A stretch of 64,000 nucleotides of DNA from Nymphaea colorata (Eukaryota; Streptophyta; Magnoliopsida; Nymphaeales; Nymphaeaceae): the NCBI RefSeq assembly GCF_008831285.2, contig NW_022204507.1, forward strand, positions 1,738,001-1,802,000. Direction: 5' to 3'. Every line of letters starts with the position of its first letter. Positions within the stretch are counted from its first letter, which is position 1. This document shows, piece by piece, positions 51,772-63,052 of this stretch. Under the pieces are notes generated by a model. That model did not search any database. It was not told the DNA's origin and worked only from the letters and a program-made list of their open reading frames with translations. The translations under genes were made by a program, and so were the position numbers.

Positions 51772-52840
51772 ATGGCAAATGGAAATATGTTTGAGAGTTA
51801 TAATGACTATAAGATGACTGGAAATTCCTTCTCTGATGGAACCACGATCAAGCTTAATGGTTCAAATTGTGAAATCTGGTCAAGGGTGTTCATGATGTCT
51901 ATGGCTCGTCATAAGAAGAAATATATCCTTGAAGAAAATGAACCTACCGAGAAGAAACAAAAATATGCTGTGTGGGATGAAGACAATAATATTATGATAT
52001 CATGGATCATGAATAGAGTAGAGGCTCGTATAGCTCCAAAAATGCATATTATACTAAGGCCAAAGATAAGTGGTCTTTCTTGAGGAAGACCTATTCTCAT
52101 GCTACTAATGTTATTAAGATTTTATAGTTGGAAGAAGAATTATGTAACATACGGCAAGGTGATCAAGACCTATCACAATATGTTGCTATATTGTCTGCTG
52201 CGTATGAATGGTTAAAGGCTCTTTGTCTATCTTGCCAGCACTGTTATGCATCACACTTTGAAACTAGTATGGTAGCGAAGTTTCTATCTGGATTATCTTC
52301 AAAGTACTTTATGGCAAAGGCTCAAATCCTCATAGGCAGTGATCTTCCAGATTTAGCAGACACATATAATAGGCCAAGGCACCTTGTTGTCACTCTTTCT
52401 CAAACTATGCATGATACCCCAGTCTCCGCACTTGTGATATCAAGAGGATGTGGCCGTAGTCCTTATGTTGGATCTAGGGGACGTGGTGCGTGGTGCAAGA
52501 TGCGGCAGGTTTCAATGCACCTTTTGTGGCAAACTAGGTCATTTAGAGGATCGTTGTTGAGACAAACATCCTTATCTCCGTTCTGTTGGTCCACCTGGAC
52601 GTGGTGGAGGTAGAATCTCTGTAGGCAAAGGTCCTTCTTCATCCCATGCTGCTCCCTCAAAGACAACAATATCTATGGTTGAGTCTTCTACTGATCCTCC
52701 TATATTCATGTCATATTCCCTTAACTTAAGTAAGGATGAATATGATCTTGTTCTTGCTCAGATCTACCAAGACTATATATTAGACTTAGCCTTCTCTATT
52801 GGTGCTTCTATTGATGACCCAGGTATGATGTGGATGATAG
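51772..52840 (+). pseudogene. Copia C gag remnant and start of protease
   Basis: Opens MANGNMFESYNDYK, then IKLNGSNCEIWSRVFMMSMA (copia gag). A stop and a frame change at about 52080 precede LEEELCNIRQGDQDLSQYV. The zinc knuckle TFCGKLGHLEDRC follows in another frame near 52517. The protease starts WMIDFG at 52830 and is split by the hAT-like insertion. Confidence 0.85.
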
Positions 52841-52847
52841 ATTTTGG

Positions 52848-53568
52848 CAATGTTATAAAAGGCGTAGTGTATCGCGTATCGGTCGGGCCGACCTATACGT
52901 CGTATCGTAACGTATCATAAACATAGCATAGCGTATCGTGAAATTAATTTTTTAATTTTAAAAAATATTTAAAAATTAAAAAGTAGAGAAAAATTATTAA
53001 AAATTTAAAAAATGAACAAAAAATCAAAAATCAAGAAAAATATATTCAAATATAAAAAAGGTCATATACATAAGGAACATTCATGTGTATCAACAACACA
53101 TTCAAAAATAAGAAATTAGATATTCAAAATAGCATAATATGCATTCATCACAATTTTAAACTTGAAAATTTTATAGAATCTTAAGACTTAGAGTCTTAGG
53201 ACTTGGAGTTTTAGGACTTAGATTACATCACAGTTTTATAAGTTCAAAACATATAGTTATCATCTTTCATTATTTAACGATAATCTCTCCCAAATCGATG
53301 AATCCTTGGTTATTTTTGATGAAAATGTGCAAAATCTCTCCCTCCTATGTCTCTTGGAGTCTTTAAATACAAGAAGAGAGAGAGGGAGGAGTGTTTTAAC
53401 TTTAAAAAATAAAAAATTTTGTGTTTTAACTCGTATCGTATGATACGTGCGATACGCATACGATACGCACGTGTATCATGTACCGAAGATGTATTGTATA
53501 GGTTTCTTTGACCTATACGATATGTATCGTACGATACGTGTCCGTATCGTACCATACAGATAACATTG
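52848..53568. mobile_element. 721-bp hAT-like element (CAATGTTAT family) in the copia C protease
   Basis: Both ends share CAATGTTAT, with a perfect 8-bp target duplication GATTTTGG (52840-52847 and 53569-53576). GTATCG/CGATAC palindromes fill the arms. Same family as the elements at 5639 and 7025, where a transposase remnant is found. It splits WMIDFG from FSRHF of the protease. Confidence 0.93.
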
Positions 53569-55260
53569 GATTTTGGTTTCTCTAGGCACTTTTGTAATCA
53601 ATCACAAAATTTTTCATCATTTATCATATTCTCTACACCACAGCATGTCAGACTGGCTGATGGCAAGCTATCTCTTGTTTTGGGTAGTGATGATATCTAC
53701 CTTCCACACTTAGGCACTATTACACATGTGCTATATGCTCCTCAGTTTCCTGTTAATTTGTTATCTGTTAAAAAACTAGTTATTCACTTATAGTGTATAG
53801 TCATTTTTTGTCATGGTTCATGTTCTTTTTAGGACTTACTAACTTTAGGACTTACTAACTGAGAAGATGATTGGTGGTGGCCATGAGCGTGAAGGTCTCT
53901 ACTTCCTATTTGTCCCAATAGATGTTGCTGCACCTTCATTCCCCTCTAGGACTTCTCCTTTCTAATGGCATCTCAGACTAGGCCATCCATCAGTGTCCAA
54001 ACTTCATCACATGATTCTAGATATTTCTACATTAGAGTCCTTATGTGATGCTTGCAAGTTAGACAAACATACACTCAACAGCTTTCCTTTCAAGTTAGAG
54101 TCCTAGTCAAAGTCTGTTTGATCTCCTTATGTGGATGTGTGGGGTCCTAGTTGGGTTCCTTTTCGCACGTGTTTTCAGTATATCTTGTTTTAGTTGATGA
54201 TTTTACTAAAGTCAGCTGGACAGGAAAGATCTGAAGTCATGCATTTTTTAGAAATTTGTCAAGGAAATAAAAACTTAGTTTGGTTTCATTGTAAAAAATA
54301 TTCGCATTGATAATGCTCTTGAATTCAAATATTCCTTTCGATTTCAATTTTATGCCAATCATGGGATTCTGCCTCAATATACTTGTCCTCACATGTCCGA
54401 ACAAGATGGTGTTGTCGAATGCAAACATCAGCAACTCTTAAATGTGGTCGCACCTTCATGTTGTATTCTCACATGCCTGCCCATTTTTAGGGTGATTCTA
54501 TTCTTACCGCATGCTATCTCATTGACAGATTACCCTCGTCGGCCATCCAAGAACGTATTCCCATTCAAATTTTATATCCAGATCGACCATTATTTCATAT
54601 ACCTCCCAAAGTATTTTGATACACGTGCTTTGCACACATTCTTGGCCCAAACAAAAACAAACTTGCTACCCAAGCCATCAAATGTGTATTTATTGGATAC
54701 TTTGCCAATCAAAAAGGATATAAGTGCTTTGATCCCCAGACCGAGAAAGAGATTATCAGTGTGGATGTTACATTCTTTGAGTCTTGTCCTTATTTTTCTT
54801 CCTCGAGTCCTCCTACGTCTGAGATGCCTGTGTTTGTTCATCTTCCTATTCCTCTAGTGTCACTTGAGTCTATTCCTTCTTCTCAACCTATATCACGTGA
54901 ACGTTTCCATGATCCTCCATTTGTTTACACTCATTGTCTCAATCACTCTCTCAACTGCCCACTAGCGCCTTTTCAAGAGGTAAGCTCCACTGATAAGTCT
55001 GACTCATATGTAAATGATGACTACTTCGCAAATGATCTCCCTAATGCTATTCGCAAGGGCAAGCGACGGTGCACACTACATCTGATTTCTAATTCTGTAT
55101 CTACTGACTATCTGAGTACAAGTTTGGTGCAGCTTGATCGAGCTATGTCTAGTCACATTATCCCGTCTTCTCACCATCAAGCCCTGTTAGATTCACGATG
55201 GAGGCAAGCCATGCAGGAGAAAATGGATGCTCTTATATCTCAGAAACTTGGGACTTGCTA
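53569..55260 (+). pseudogene. Copia C protease to integrase remnant
   Basis: FSRHFCNQSQNFSSF resumes the protease. Then VRLADGKLSLVLGSDDIYL and LYAPQFPVNLLSVKKL, and fragments of the integrase (HGILPQYTCPHMSEQDGVVE, then CKHQQLL near 54360-54440). The C-terminal integrase region, a GYFANQKG-like stretch in shifted frames, is followed by the serine/proline-rich linker to reverse transcriptase. Stops and frame changes throughout. Confidence 0.8.
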
Positions 55261-56130
55261 GATCCCCCAATGCGCTGTGACGTGGTTGGCTCCAAATGGG
55301 TGTTTACCATAAAGTATTATTTGGATGGTTCAGTTGAACGGGTTCAAAGTGCGTTTTGTCGCTAAAGGATATACACAAAAGTATAGAGTTGACTTTTTTG
55401 AGACTTTTTTGTCTGAGCTCGATTGGGCTATATTCGACTAATTATATCTCTCATTATCCAACAACAGTGGCCTCTTTTTCAGTTAGATGTGAAAAATGTC
55501 TTTCTATATGGTAATCAATATCTCAACCTATGTCACATGAATGTTTCCTTGATCCTTCAGTAGTTTACACTCGTCGTCTCGATCCCTCTCTCGACCACCC
55601 ACCAACGTCTTCTCAAGAGGTAAGCTCCACTGATAAGACATACTCAGGTTTAAATGATGACCACTTTGCAGATGATCTCCTTATTGCTATTCACAAGGCA
55701 AATGATAGTACACACTACATCCAATTTCTAATTCTGTCTCTACTAACTACTTGAGTACAAGTTTGGTGTCTGTCTTCTCACCATCAAGCCCTGTTAGATT
55801 CACAGTGATGACAAGTTATGCTGGAGGAAATGGATGCTCTTAACTCTCAAGAGATTTGCTACTTGGTGGATCGACCGATGCACTGTGATGTGGTTGGCTC
55901 CAAATGGGTGTTCACCATCAAATATCATTTTGACGATTCAGTTGAATGGTTCAAGGCACGTCTTTTTGCAAAAGGATATACACAGACTTATGACATTGAC
56001 TTCTTCGAGACTTTTTGCCCATGGCTCGGTTGGGTACTATTAGACTGATTATATCTCTTGTTGTTCAGCAAGAGTGGCCTCTATTTCAGCTGGATATGAA
56101 AAATGCTTTTTTATATGGAGATCTTTCTAA
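54882..56130 (+). repeat. Diverged tandem duplication (period about 640) in copia C
   Basis: The segment starting at 54882 (tctcaaccta, then caagaggtaagctccactgat) is repeated from 55522 with many substitutions. It covers the linker and the N-terminal reverse transcriptase (DVVGSKWVFT) twice. Confidence 0.85.
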
Positions 56131-57312
56131 AACCATCTATATGCAACAACAACCACCTGGTTTTGAGCGACAGGGAGAGTGTTCCAAGGTATGCAAATTT
56201 AAAAAATCTATTTATGGACTTAAACAGAGTCCCCGTGCATGGTTCCATAAGCTAATTGAGGTTTCATCTAAGTGTGGATTTCGATGATCTCAACTTGATC
56301 ACTCGTTGTTTATCAGGCGATGCACATCTGGTATAGTGATATTGATTGTATATGTTGATGATATTATTCTCACTAGGGAAAGTAATCAAGAGATAGCTCA
56401 GACAAAGGAGTTTCTACAGAAACACTTTGTCACAAATTACCTTAGTCAACTCCATTATTTTCTTGATATTGAGGTGGCCCGTAGTAGTAAATGGGTTGTA
56501 GTGTCTCAAAGTAAATATGTTCTTGATCTTCTGCAGGAGATAGGTTTATTGGGGGCTAAACCTGCCGCACTTCCTATGGATCCTCGCGTTCATATTCATG
56601 ATGATGAATTTGAATATTTTGACTCTAGATCTTACAAATCTCTGATAGGGAAACTTTTATATTTGACTGTTACTCGACCAAACATTAGTTTTGTTGTAAA
56701 TAAGCTAAGTCAATTAATGGAAAAAGCCCGGAAGGTTCATTGGGAACCTACTCTAATGGTGGTTAGATACTTAAAATCAGCCCTGGGCATGGGGTTATGG
56801 TTCAAAAAGTAAGAACGTGTTGACATAGAAGCTTATAGTGATGCTGATTATGCAGGGTCTATAGATGATAGGAAGTTTACAACAACTTTTTTGTGTCTTT
56901 GTGGGAGACAATCTTATTTTTTGGAGGAGCAAGAAGCAGAATGTGGTAGCCCAATCTACTACTGAGTCTGAATATAGGGCTATGGCTCAAACTGTAGCTG
57001 AAATGTCATGGGTCATATCAATACTTCTAGATTTGGGCATTTTAGTGAATCTTCCAATAAAGACGTATTGTGATAACATGACACCAACCTATATCGCAAA
57101 CAACCCTACCTTCTATGAGAGGACAAAATATATTGAAGTGGATTGTCACTATATTATGGACTTAGTCCAAGAAGGGGTTATTAGCACAGTTCATGTCTCC
57201 TCAAAAGATCATGCTACTGATATTTTTACCAAAGCTCTCCCCATAGGTGATTTTCTGAGAGGTTGCAACAAGCTAAGTATGATTAATATATATGCTCCAG
57301 CTTGCGGGGGAG
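55840..57312 (+). pseudogene. Copia C reverse transcriptase and RNase H
   Basis: VGSKWVFTIKYHFDDSVEWF, then QLDMKNAFLYGDLSKTIYMQ and SIYGLKQSPRAWF. The catalytic motif YVDDIILT is near 56355. SLIGKLLYLTVTRPNISF follows. RNase [15 protein letters not shown], then [32 protein letters not shown] and DIFTKALPI. It ends with NKLSMINIYAPACGGV close to the 3' LTR. Interrupted by stops (for example near 56287 and 56810). Confidence 0.9.
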
Positions 57313-57505
57313 TGTTAAGTACACTAAACTGTCGATTAGAGGGTTTCTACAATATTAGAAAGTTAGAGTGTAGGTCTTTTAATATTATCTAATGTTGCTT
57401 GGACTAATATTGTAAATATTGTACTACCAGCCCTAATCTCTTTAAATATGAGATTAGGGTTATGTTAATGACAATCTTTTGGCTTCTCTCTCTCTGGTTG
57501 TAACA
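57313..57505 (+). repeat. 3' LTR of copia C
   Basis: 193 bases matching 50866-51057, preceded by a G-rich tract (gcgggggag) that would serve as plus-strand primer site. Confidence 0.95.
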
Positions 57506-57683
57506 ATTAGAATAGCTTTTACTTCTTGGTGCTAAAACAAGCAGGCTTCCTCCCTCCAATAGGTTTTTTCATTCACAAGGTAGTCAGAAGTTGGTGAAGC
57601 AGATCACATAGTTTGCAATGTTGAAGAAGGTGGGAGTTGAAAGAATGAAAGCATTGAAGAGGATGAAAGCCAATAAAGGATCG

Positions 57684-60536
57684 TGTGACGCTCGTTTTAA
57701 TTTTTAGGTCGGGTCAGATCAGGTCCAGATCCAGACCCGAGCTCCACTCGTGGAAAGAAGCCCGACGCGAGGGCCCTTCTCCCTCGCCTTTCCCTATTCT
57801 CCTTCGTCATTCTCCTGGTGGTCTCCCATGCCAGCGCAGAGAAGAAGAAGTGGCGGTCGGTGTGGTGGTGGCGGTGGCTGGACCGGCGGCGGCGACGGCA
57901 GTGGTGGCGGTGGCGACGGCGGCAGCGTGGGTAAGCTTCTCCTCTCGCCCTCTCTGTCTGCTTCTTCTCCTCCCTCCCACGCAGCCTCTCTCTCCTTCGT
58001 TAGCACCCCCTGCCGCATGATTTCTCTCTCTCCCTCTCTGCTAGAGCTCCCTCCTCGTCCCGTCCGTCTCCTCTTCACCATCTCTCCCTTTGCCCCACTC
58101 GATTTCCCTCCCCTTTGTCGTCTTTCCCCTTTTTGTCCGAACCCTCCTTCCCTCACTCTCTCTTTTGTCCGTCTCTTTTGTCAGTGCCTTTCCCCTACCC
58201 TCACGTTCCCTACTTGAGCTCTTCTCCTCATTTTCTATTTGTTTTTCCATTTTTCCCCAACTGAGCACTCTTCTTTACTGATTTTATCATTGTTTGATTG
58301 GATTCCAGTTTGGGGGACGTGTTCTTCCCCACATAACAGTGATTAGAAGGCCTTGGTGTGGCGGCATTGAAGGATTTTAGCTGCTTGGGGACCATTTGGA
58401 CTTGTGAGGTGGCTGTCGAAAGGATTGCAGCAGCTTGGACTCTTGATTTGGGGTGAGCAAGGCGTAATTGAACCCATTTTATTGTATATTTTTCTTTGGA
58501 GCATGTATAATTATCGTTTAAGCATGCTAGAATTTAGAATTGAGGATTTGGGAGGCATGTTAGCGATTTTGCTTATTGGGGTAAGTGTAGGATTACGATG
58601 GAGAAGCGATGATTCATGTATTTATTGATCTTTTAAGCATAATAGGTTGATTTTCGATGCAATAGGGAAGCATGGTAGAGTTAGTGATGTTGTGGAGAAG
58701 CGTAGGACCGTCTTTGGGAACGCTTGGAGCACCTTGGTCGATGTGGGTGGTATTTGTTGGTAGGAAGGGGGTGTGCATGTTGGGAAGGCACCTCAACTAA
58801 AGGAAAGTTAATGAGAAATGTGTTAAGGATGGATTGATCGAAGCATTGGGTTTTGACGTTGGGTGGGAATGGTAAGAAGTTGCGAAGTTGCCTATTGAAG
58901 GGCTTGTAGGTCGACACTACCCGTCGACACCTTCTTGAGGCGATGACATGTGCCTCAATGATTCTGTTTTGTATTTGTTTGGATTGCGTAGCTAAGTAGT
59001 AGAAATCTGATCTTTCGTTTATGTTTGCAAGTACACCGGGCACGTCCCGTCGACCTTGAGCTGTGAGATTTGAAGCTCGAGGCATTTTGAAGAGTTTGTG
59101 AGCGCGCCACAGGTATGGCGACATTCCAGGCAAATCCCTGCCTGGGCAAATATGTGAATGTGTGTTCCTAGGATCCTAGGATTCTAGGATTTGTGATGTG
59201 AATTGATTGATTGTTTTGTGAATGAATGTGTGTATGCATGTACATGAATTGATATATGATATGAATTGCTTTGAAAGACTTATAGTAATTGTTTTGAAAA
59301 TGTTACTCATTTGCATGTGCATGCTAGAATTGATAACTGTTTAGGACAGATGAAGTGGGGTATCGAGTCGAGTGTCTCCTCGACCCCAATTGTGTATTAG
59401 AAAGCATCCGAGAATGATAACTGCATAGGACAGCTACGAGCCAATCACAGATCGAGACTACTCTCTGTGGTTTGGTTAAGTTTTTGAAGATGTGATTGAT
59501 ATGATGAATGATGTGAATGTTTTGTTCTGGTGCATACACATTGCTGCGGGCAATGATGCAAATGATTGAATTAGAGGGTAGTTGTACCCATATTGTGTGA
59601 CGGCTAGCTATAACTGCTAGTGTTATGTGCAGACCTCGTGTGGAGGCAATTGGAGGTGTGGGTGCACTTGTGAAGTTTACCAACCTCATGAGCTAGCCAG
59701 TCAGTTTGTAAATGTGTTCATCTAATGATAATAATGAATGATTAAGAGATGAGAGGCCAGTGGGATGTGGCTATGTGTTGGAAGACGTCCCGTTTTCGCC
59801 ACTGGTCTCGCCTGTTCGGAGGGCAGGTGGCGCAAGGCCCCAGGGTACTGTTGTGTGTTGTGATTGGAGCGTTGGGCTCCCGCCTTCCCAACCTGGGTGT
59901 CCTAAGGAAGGTTGAGTATCTCTCCTTGGAATTCACACATCTATGGATGAGTGCTCTACCGCTGCAGCAGATGAAATGGATCCATACTGTTATGGGCCAC
60001 CACGGGGGTTGTCTCTCGGCTGTAGGCTGCCCATAGTGTGCACGTGCCTATGTTGCACCCACAGAAACTGTTAATTAACTAAAGTTAATGAAAATATAAT
60101 ATATATGATTGAATGTATGTGATTGAGATGCATGTGAATCATATGAATGCTAAGGGTTTGGTATTTTCCTGGCTTGTTGCCATAGTTTCTTTTTTTTAGG
60201 TTTTGGCAGGCCCAGGGCAGCAGGTTGATCGGATGGCTTCACTCACGTCCTACTGGGGGGGTTTTGGGTTTTGTTTTCTTATGTAGTGTCGGCGCATCTT
60301 GGTTTATTTGTATTGATGTCTTGTTTTTTTTAGACATCAATCATACAATTTGGGGGCATTTTTGTCATACACATAAATGTGATTTTGTATGAAACAAAGT
60401 TGTTATATAAATGAAAATTCGCCCCATTGTTTTGAATTGTTTGGCTCATCTCTTTTGAACTGTTGTGTAGTTGCACCTCGATGTTTGATGTTTAGAAAAA
60501 AAAAATGTTTGAGTGTCAAAATGTCGGGGTGTGACA
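57684..60536 (+). mobile_element. Solo LTR 3 of the long-LTR family
   Basis: 2853 bases, TGTGACGCTCG...GTGTGACA, with a perfect 5-bp target duplication GATCG (57679-57683 and 60537-60541). Same blocks in the same order as in the other two solo LTRs, including a GT-like donor near 57929 (gtgggtaagc) after a GGC/GGT-rich stretch. Confidence 0.93.
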
Positions 60537-60831
60537 GATCGTCTTCAAATGGTAGCAGCTTGTTGGCCATGATCATCACAATCATCTTTTGCCTAGTTAT
60601 ACTTGTAGAAGGTATATGTTACTATCAAGTCGTCATTAGTAGGGAACATTGTTCTTGTTTCCATTTATGGTTGTCCAGAGTTTTAGTATCTTGAGCTAGA
60701 ATATTCTCTAAACTAAAGCATATATCTAGTTTATCAAAAGTGCATCCCTTCTAGTACTTGGTTGTCCAATTTACACATGACTTTTCATTCTAGTGATGAA
60801 TACTTATGTTAACAACTGTTTAATGGTTAAA

Positions 60832-60943
60832 ATTCAAGGACATCAAGAGTTTGATAATTATTCAAGGACTTCAAGAGTTTGATAATTATTTAAGGACTTC
60901 AAGAGTTTGATAATTATTTAAGGACTTCAAGACTTTGATAATT
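60832..60943 (+). repeat. Tandem repeat, 28-bp unit, about four copies
   Basis: The unit aaggacttcaagagtttgat plus aattattt is repeated head to tail; the first copy has catc for cttc and the last gactt for gagtt. There are no spacers, so it is not a CRISPR-like array. Confidence 0.92.
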
Positions 60944-61424
60944 AGGTAGGTTTATTGGGTTGTAATGGTTGGGAAATAGGGAGATGTTTGTGGTGGACAT
61001 GGATGAGCATCAAGAGATTGTATACCAGCAAGAATTGGTTAGGCAAGGAATGTGTGTGTGTTCCTAGTCTCAACAGTCATCCCTTCATTGTACAAACAAG
61101 GGTTCCTTGAAAACGTAGCCTTTTTCTTTCTTAATGCTACCTTTCTCAGATCTTACTAAGAAAGGTCTTGTGATGAACTGCTTACTTTTGTGCTGTTAGT
61201 ATTTAGGTGTATCTCTTGTCCGATATTTGCACCATTTGGTATTAAATGAAGGTGTCAACCTCCCCTTAGAGACAGTTAAAGCCTTTCAGTTTTCAGTCAT
61301 TACATATCTAGTGGTTTCTTTTTAGTTCAGTTTTGGCAGATGTGGTGCTTTCAACTTTCCCATTTTACAACACTTGACTGAGTTATCATTTGCATTTTCT
61401 AAGAGAAATCATGTACAATCTAGG
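60944..61424. other. Unassigned sequence before gypsy element 2
   Basis: No coding signal or known repeat seen. Confidence 0.5.
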
Positions 61425-61664
61425 TGTTACGATCCATATAGGGATCGTTGGAGGCAGAAGTAGTTTATTTCTACTAGGTCTTGTTATTTGATGTTTTCAG
61501 TATGGATCTGATTTCAGTAAGAGTCGGTCCAGTCCGAACCCGTTATGTACTTAAGCTTGAGATTTGCCTTAATTAAGCATAGTTGTTGATTGCCTTTCTC
61601 TCTCTTTCGTTCCTTCCTCTCTTCTCCTTCCTCCCTCACGACCCTTGTTAGTCGATAACTAACA
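61425..61664 (+). repeat. 5' LTR of gypsy element 2
   Basis: 240 bases, TGTTACGATCC...GATAACTAACA, followed after two bases by a primer site. Confidence 0.75.
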
Positions 61665-61683
61665 AATGGTATTAGAGCTTAAC

Positions 61684-61912
61684 ATGGCCGCGTCGCTGCC
61701 GCCGCCGCCGCCGCAACCGACGTCCGATGAGCAAGACACACTCCCTTTCAATAACGCTGCCTTGGCAGCGGTAGAAGCGCATCACGCCTGGACGGAGGAG
61801 ACGATCATCGAGGTTAACCGACGGCTGCAGAACATGGAACGAGCGCAGGTCGAGGTTGAGACTCGTCTTCACACCACCATCGCGGTAGGGTTTCACGATT
61901 TGTTGCAGCAAG
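61684..61912 (+). pseudogene. Gypsy 2 gag, N-terminal part
   Basis: MAASLPPPPPQPTSDEQDTL, then EETIIEVNRRLQNMERAQVE (coiled-coil-like), up to FHDLLQQ at the insertion of the hAT-like element. In intact relatives this leads into the gag core; here it resumes after 63052. Confidence 0.75.
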
Positions 61913-63052
61913 CTATGTCACCGTGGTATGCTGGATCGACCCGCGTACCCGTACTGGTACGCCGGTACGTGATGGTACATTTGGATCTGGTTTCGGGTCG
62001 AAATCAGATCCAAACCATATCAAAATTAAAAAAAAAGGAAACCCTATACGCCCGACAGAGTCTCTTCCTCTCCGCCTCTCGACTTTCTTCCTTCTTCTAG
62101 CAGCAGCAGAGCTTTGGGTAGTGGCTGCCACCGGTGGACGGTGACGGACGGCAACGGGCAACCGGTGGACGGCGACGGATGGCAACGGGCGACTGACGGA
62201 CCGCGATGGACAGTGACTAAGTACTTCGTTCTTCCAACGACGGGAGCTTGGGTTGTTTGTTTTTTTGGGTAGGGACCGGCGACGGACGGCCGGTGGATGG
62301 CGACGGATGGCGATTCATGGTGAATGGGTTCTTGGTTCTTCCAACTATGGGATGTTTTCCTATTTCATTTGCTTTTCCTATTTCAAAATATCTAGAGTTC
62401 ATTTGTTTTTCATATTACATTTGCTTTTCCTATTTCAGAATTTCTAGAGTTCTCTATATTATATGTTAGACTGCATGTTGCTAGTTTCTTCTGTGGAGTT
62501 ACGGAGTAGTGGTCACGTTGTATGATTGCATTTTTGTTAGGCTGCATGTTGCTCTTTGCCCTACTGCTGTTGCACGCTTTCATTGGCTTGATGTACAGAT
62601 GGTTGAAGAAGAAGCTAGGATTCCACAGTCAAAATGTGGACCCTGTTTCGCACCCTCTCCAATAGAATAGCTTATTCAAATAGTGACTTGATTCTTATAG
62701 GCTGATGTACAGAGGTGCGTATGCTGTCTGTCGCAATTTGTGGTGGCAATGGCAACACCCTGAGCTAACTATCAAATGAAGGGAGGTTAGTGTACCAAAC
62801 CTTTATGAAATGCAGCATTGTAATTTGGTCCTACCCAAGCCAAATAGTTGTGGAAACATGAACTGTTCTGCCCTTGAGGAAATAGAATTGGTTCTCTGTA
62901 AGTAACTCTTGTTTATCATGTTTCACAATCTACTATCAATAAAAGAACCGTCGTACCCATAGCGCCGTACCACCAAACCAAGATTTAGAAAAATGTTGTA
63001 CCCGTACCCGTTTTCCCGTGCCCGTACCAGCACCCGTACCCAGGTGACATAG
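61913..63052. mobile_element. 1140-bp hAT-like element (GGGTACGGG family) in gypsy 2 gag
   Basis: Ends CTATGTCACC on both sides; target duplicates GCAGCAAG and ACAGCAAG (seven of eight). Same terminal CTATGTCAC and GTACCCGTACCGG arms as 31705-32916, but with a different interior (two GACGGA-rich stretches near 62120-62310). No transposase seen. Confidence 0.87.

Larger units (their letters stand above)
50861..57510 (+). mobile_element. Ty1/copia C, full length but degenerate
   Basis: LTRs at 50866-51057 and 57313-57505 with a perfect 5-bp target duplication ATTAG (50861-50865 and 57506-57510). Primer site tggtatcagagcc (51058-51070). Gag, protease, integrase, reverse transcriptase and RNase H in order. 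By eye the LTRs differ at some fifteen places in about 190 bases, so this is clearly older than copia A. It carries a nested hAT-like element (52848-53568) and an internal duplication in the reverse transcriptase region. Confidence 0.95.

Noticed and set aside
57685-58217. Gly/Trp-rich and Ser-rich open frames near 57.7-58.2 kb
   Set aside because: They lie in the GGC/GGT- and CT-rich start of solo LTR 3; the equivalents in the other two copies are not in frame.
60832-60943. Possible CRISPR-like array
   Set aside because: Units are adjacent with no unique spacers, and the genome is eukaryotic.
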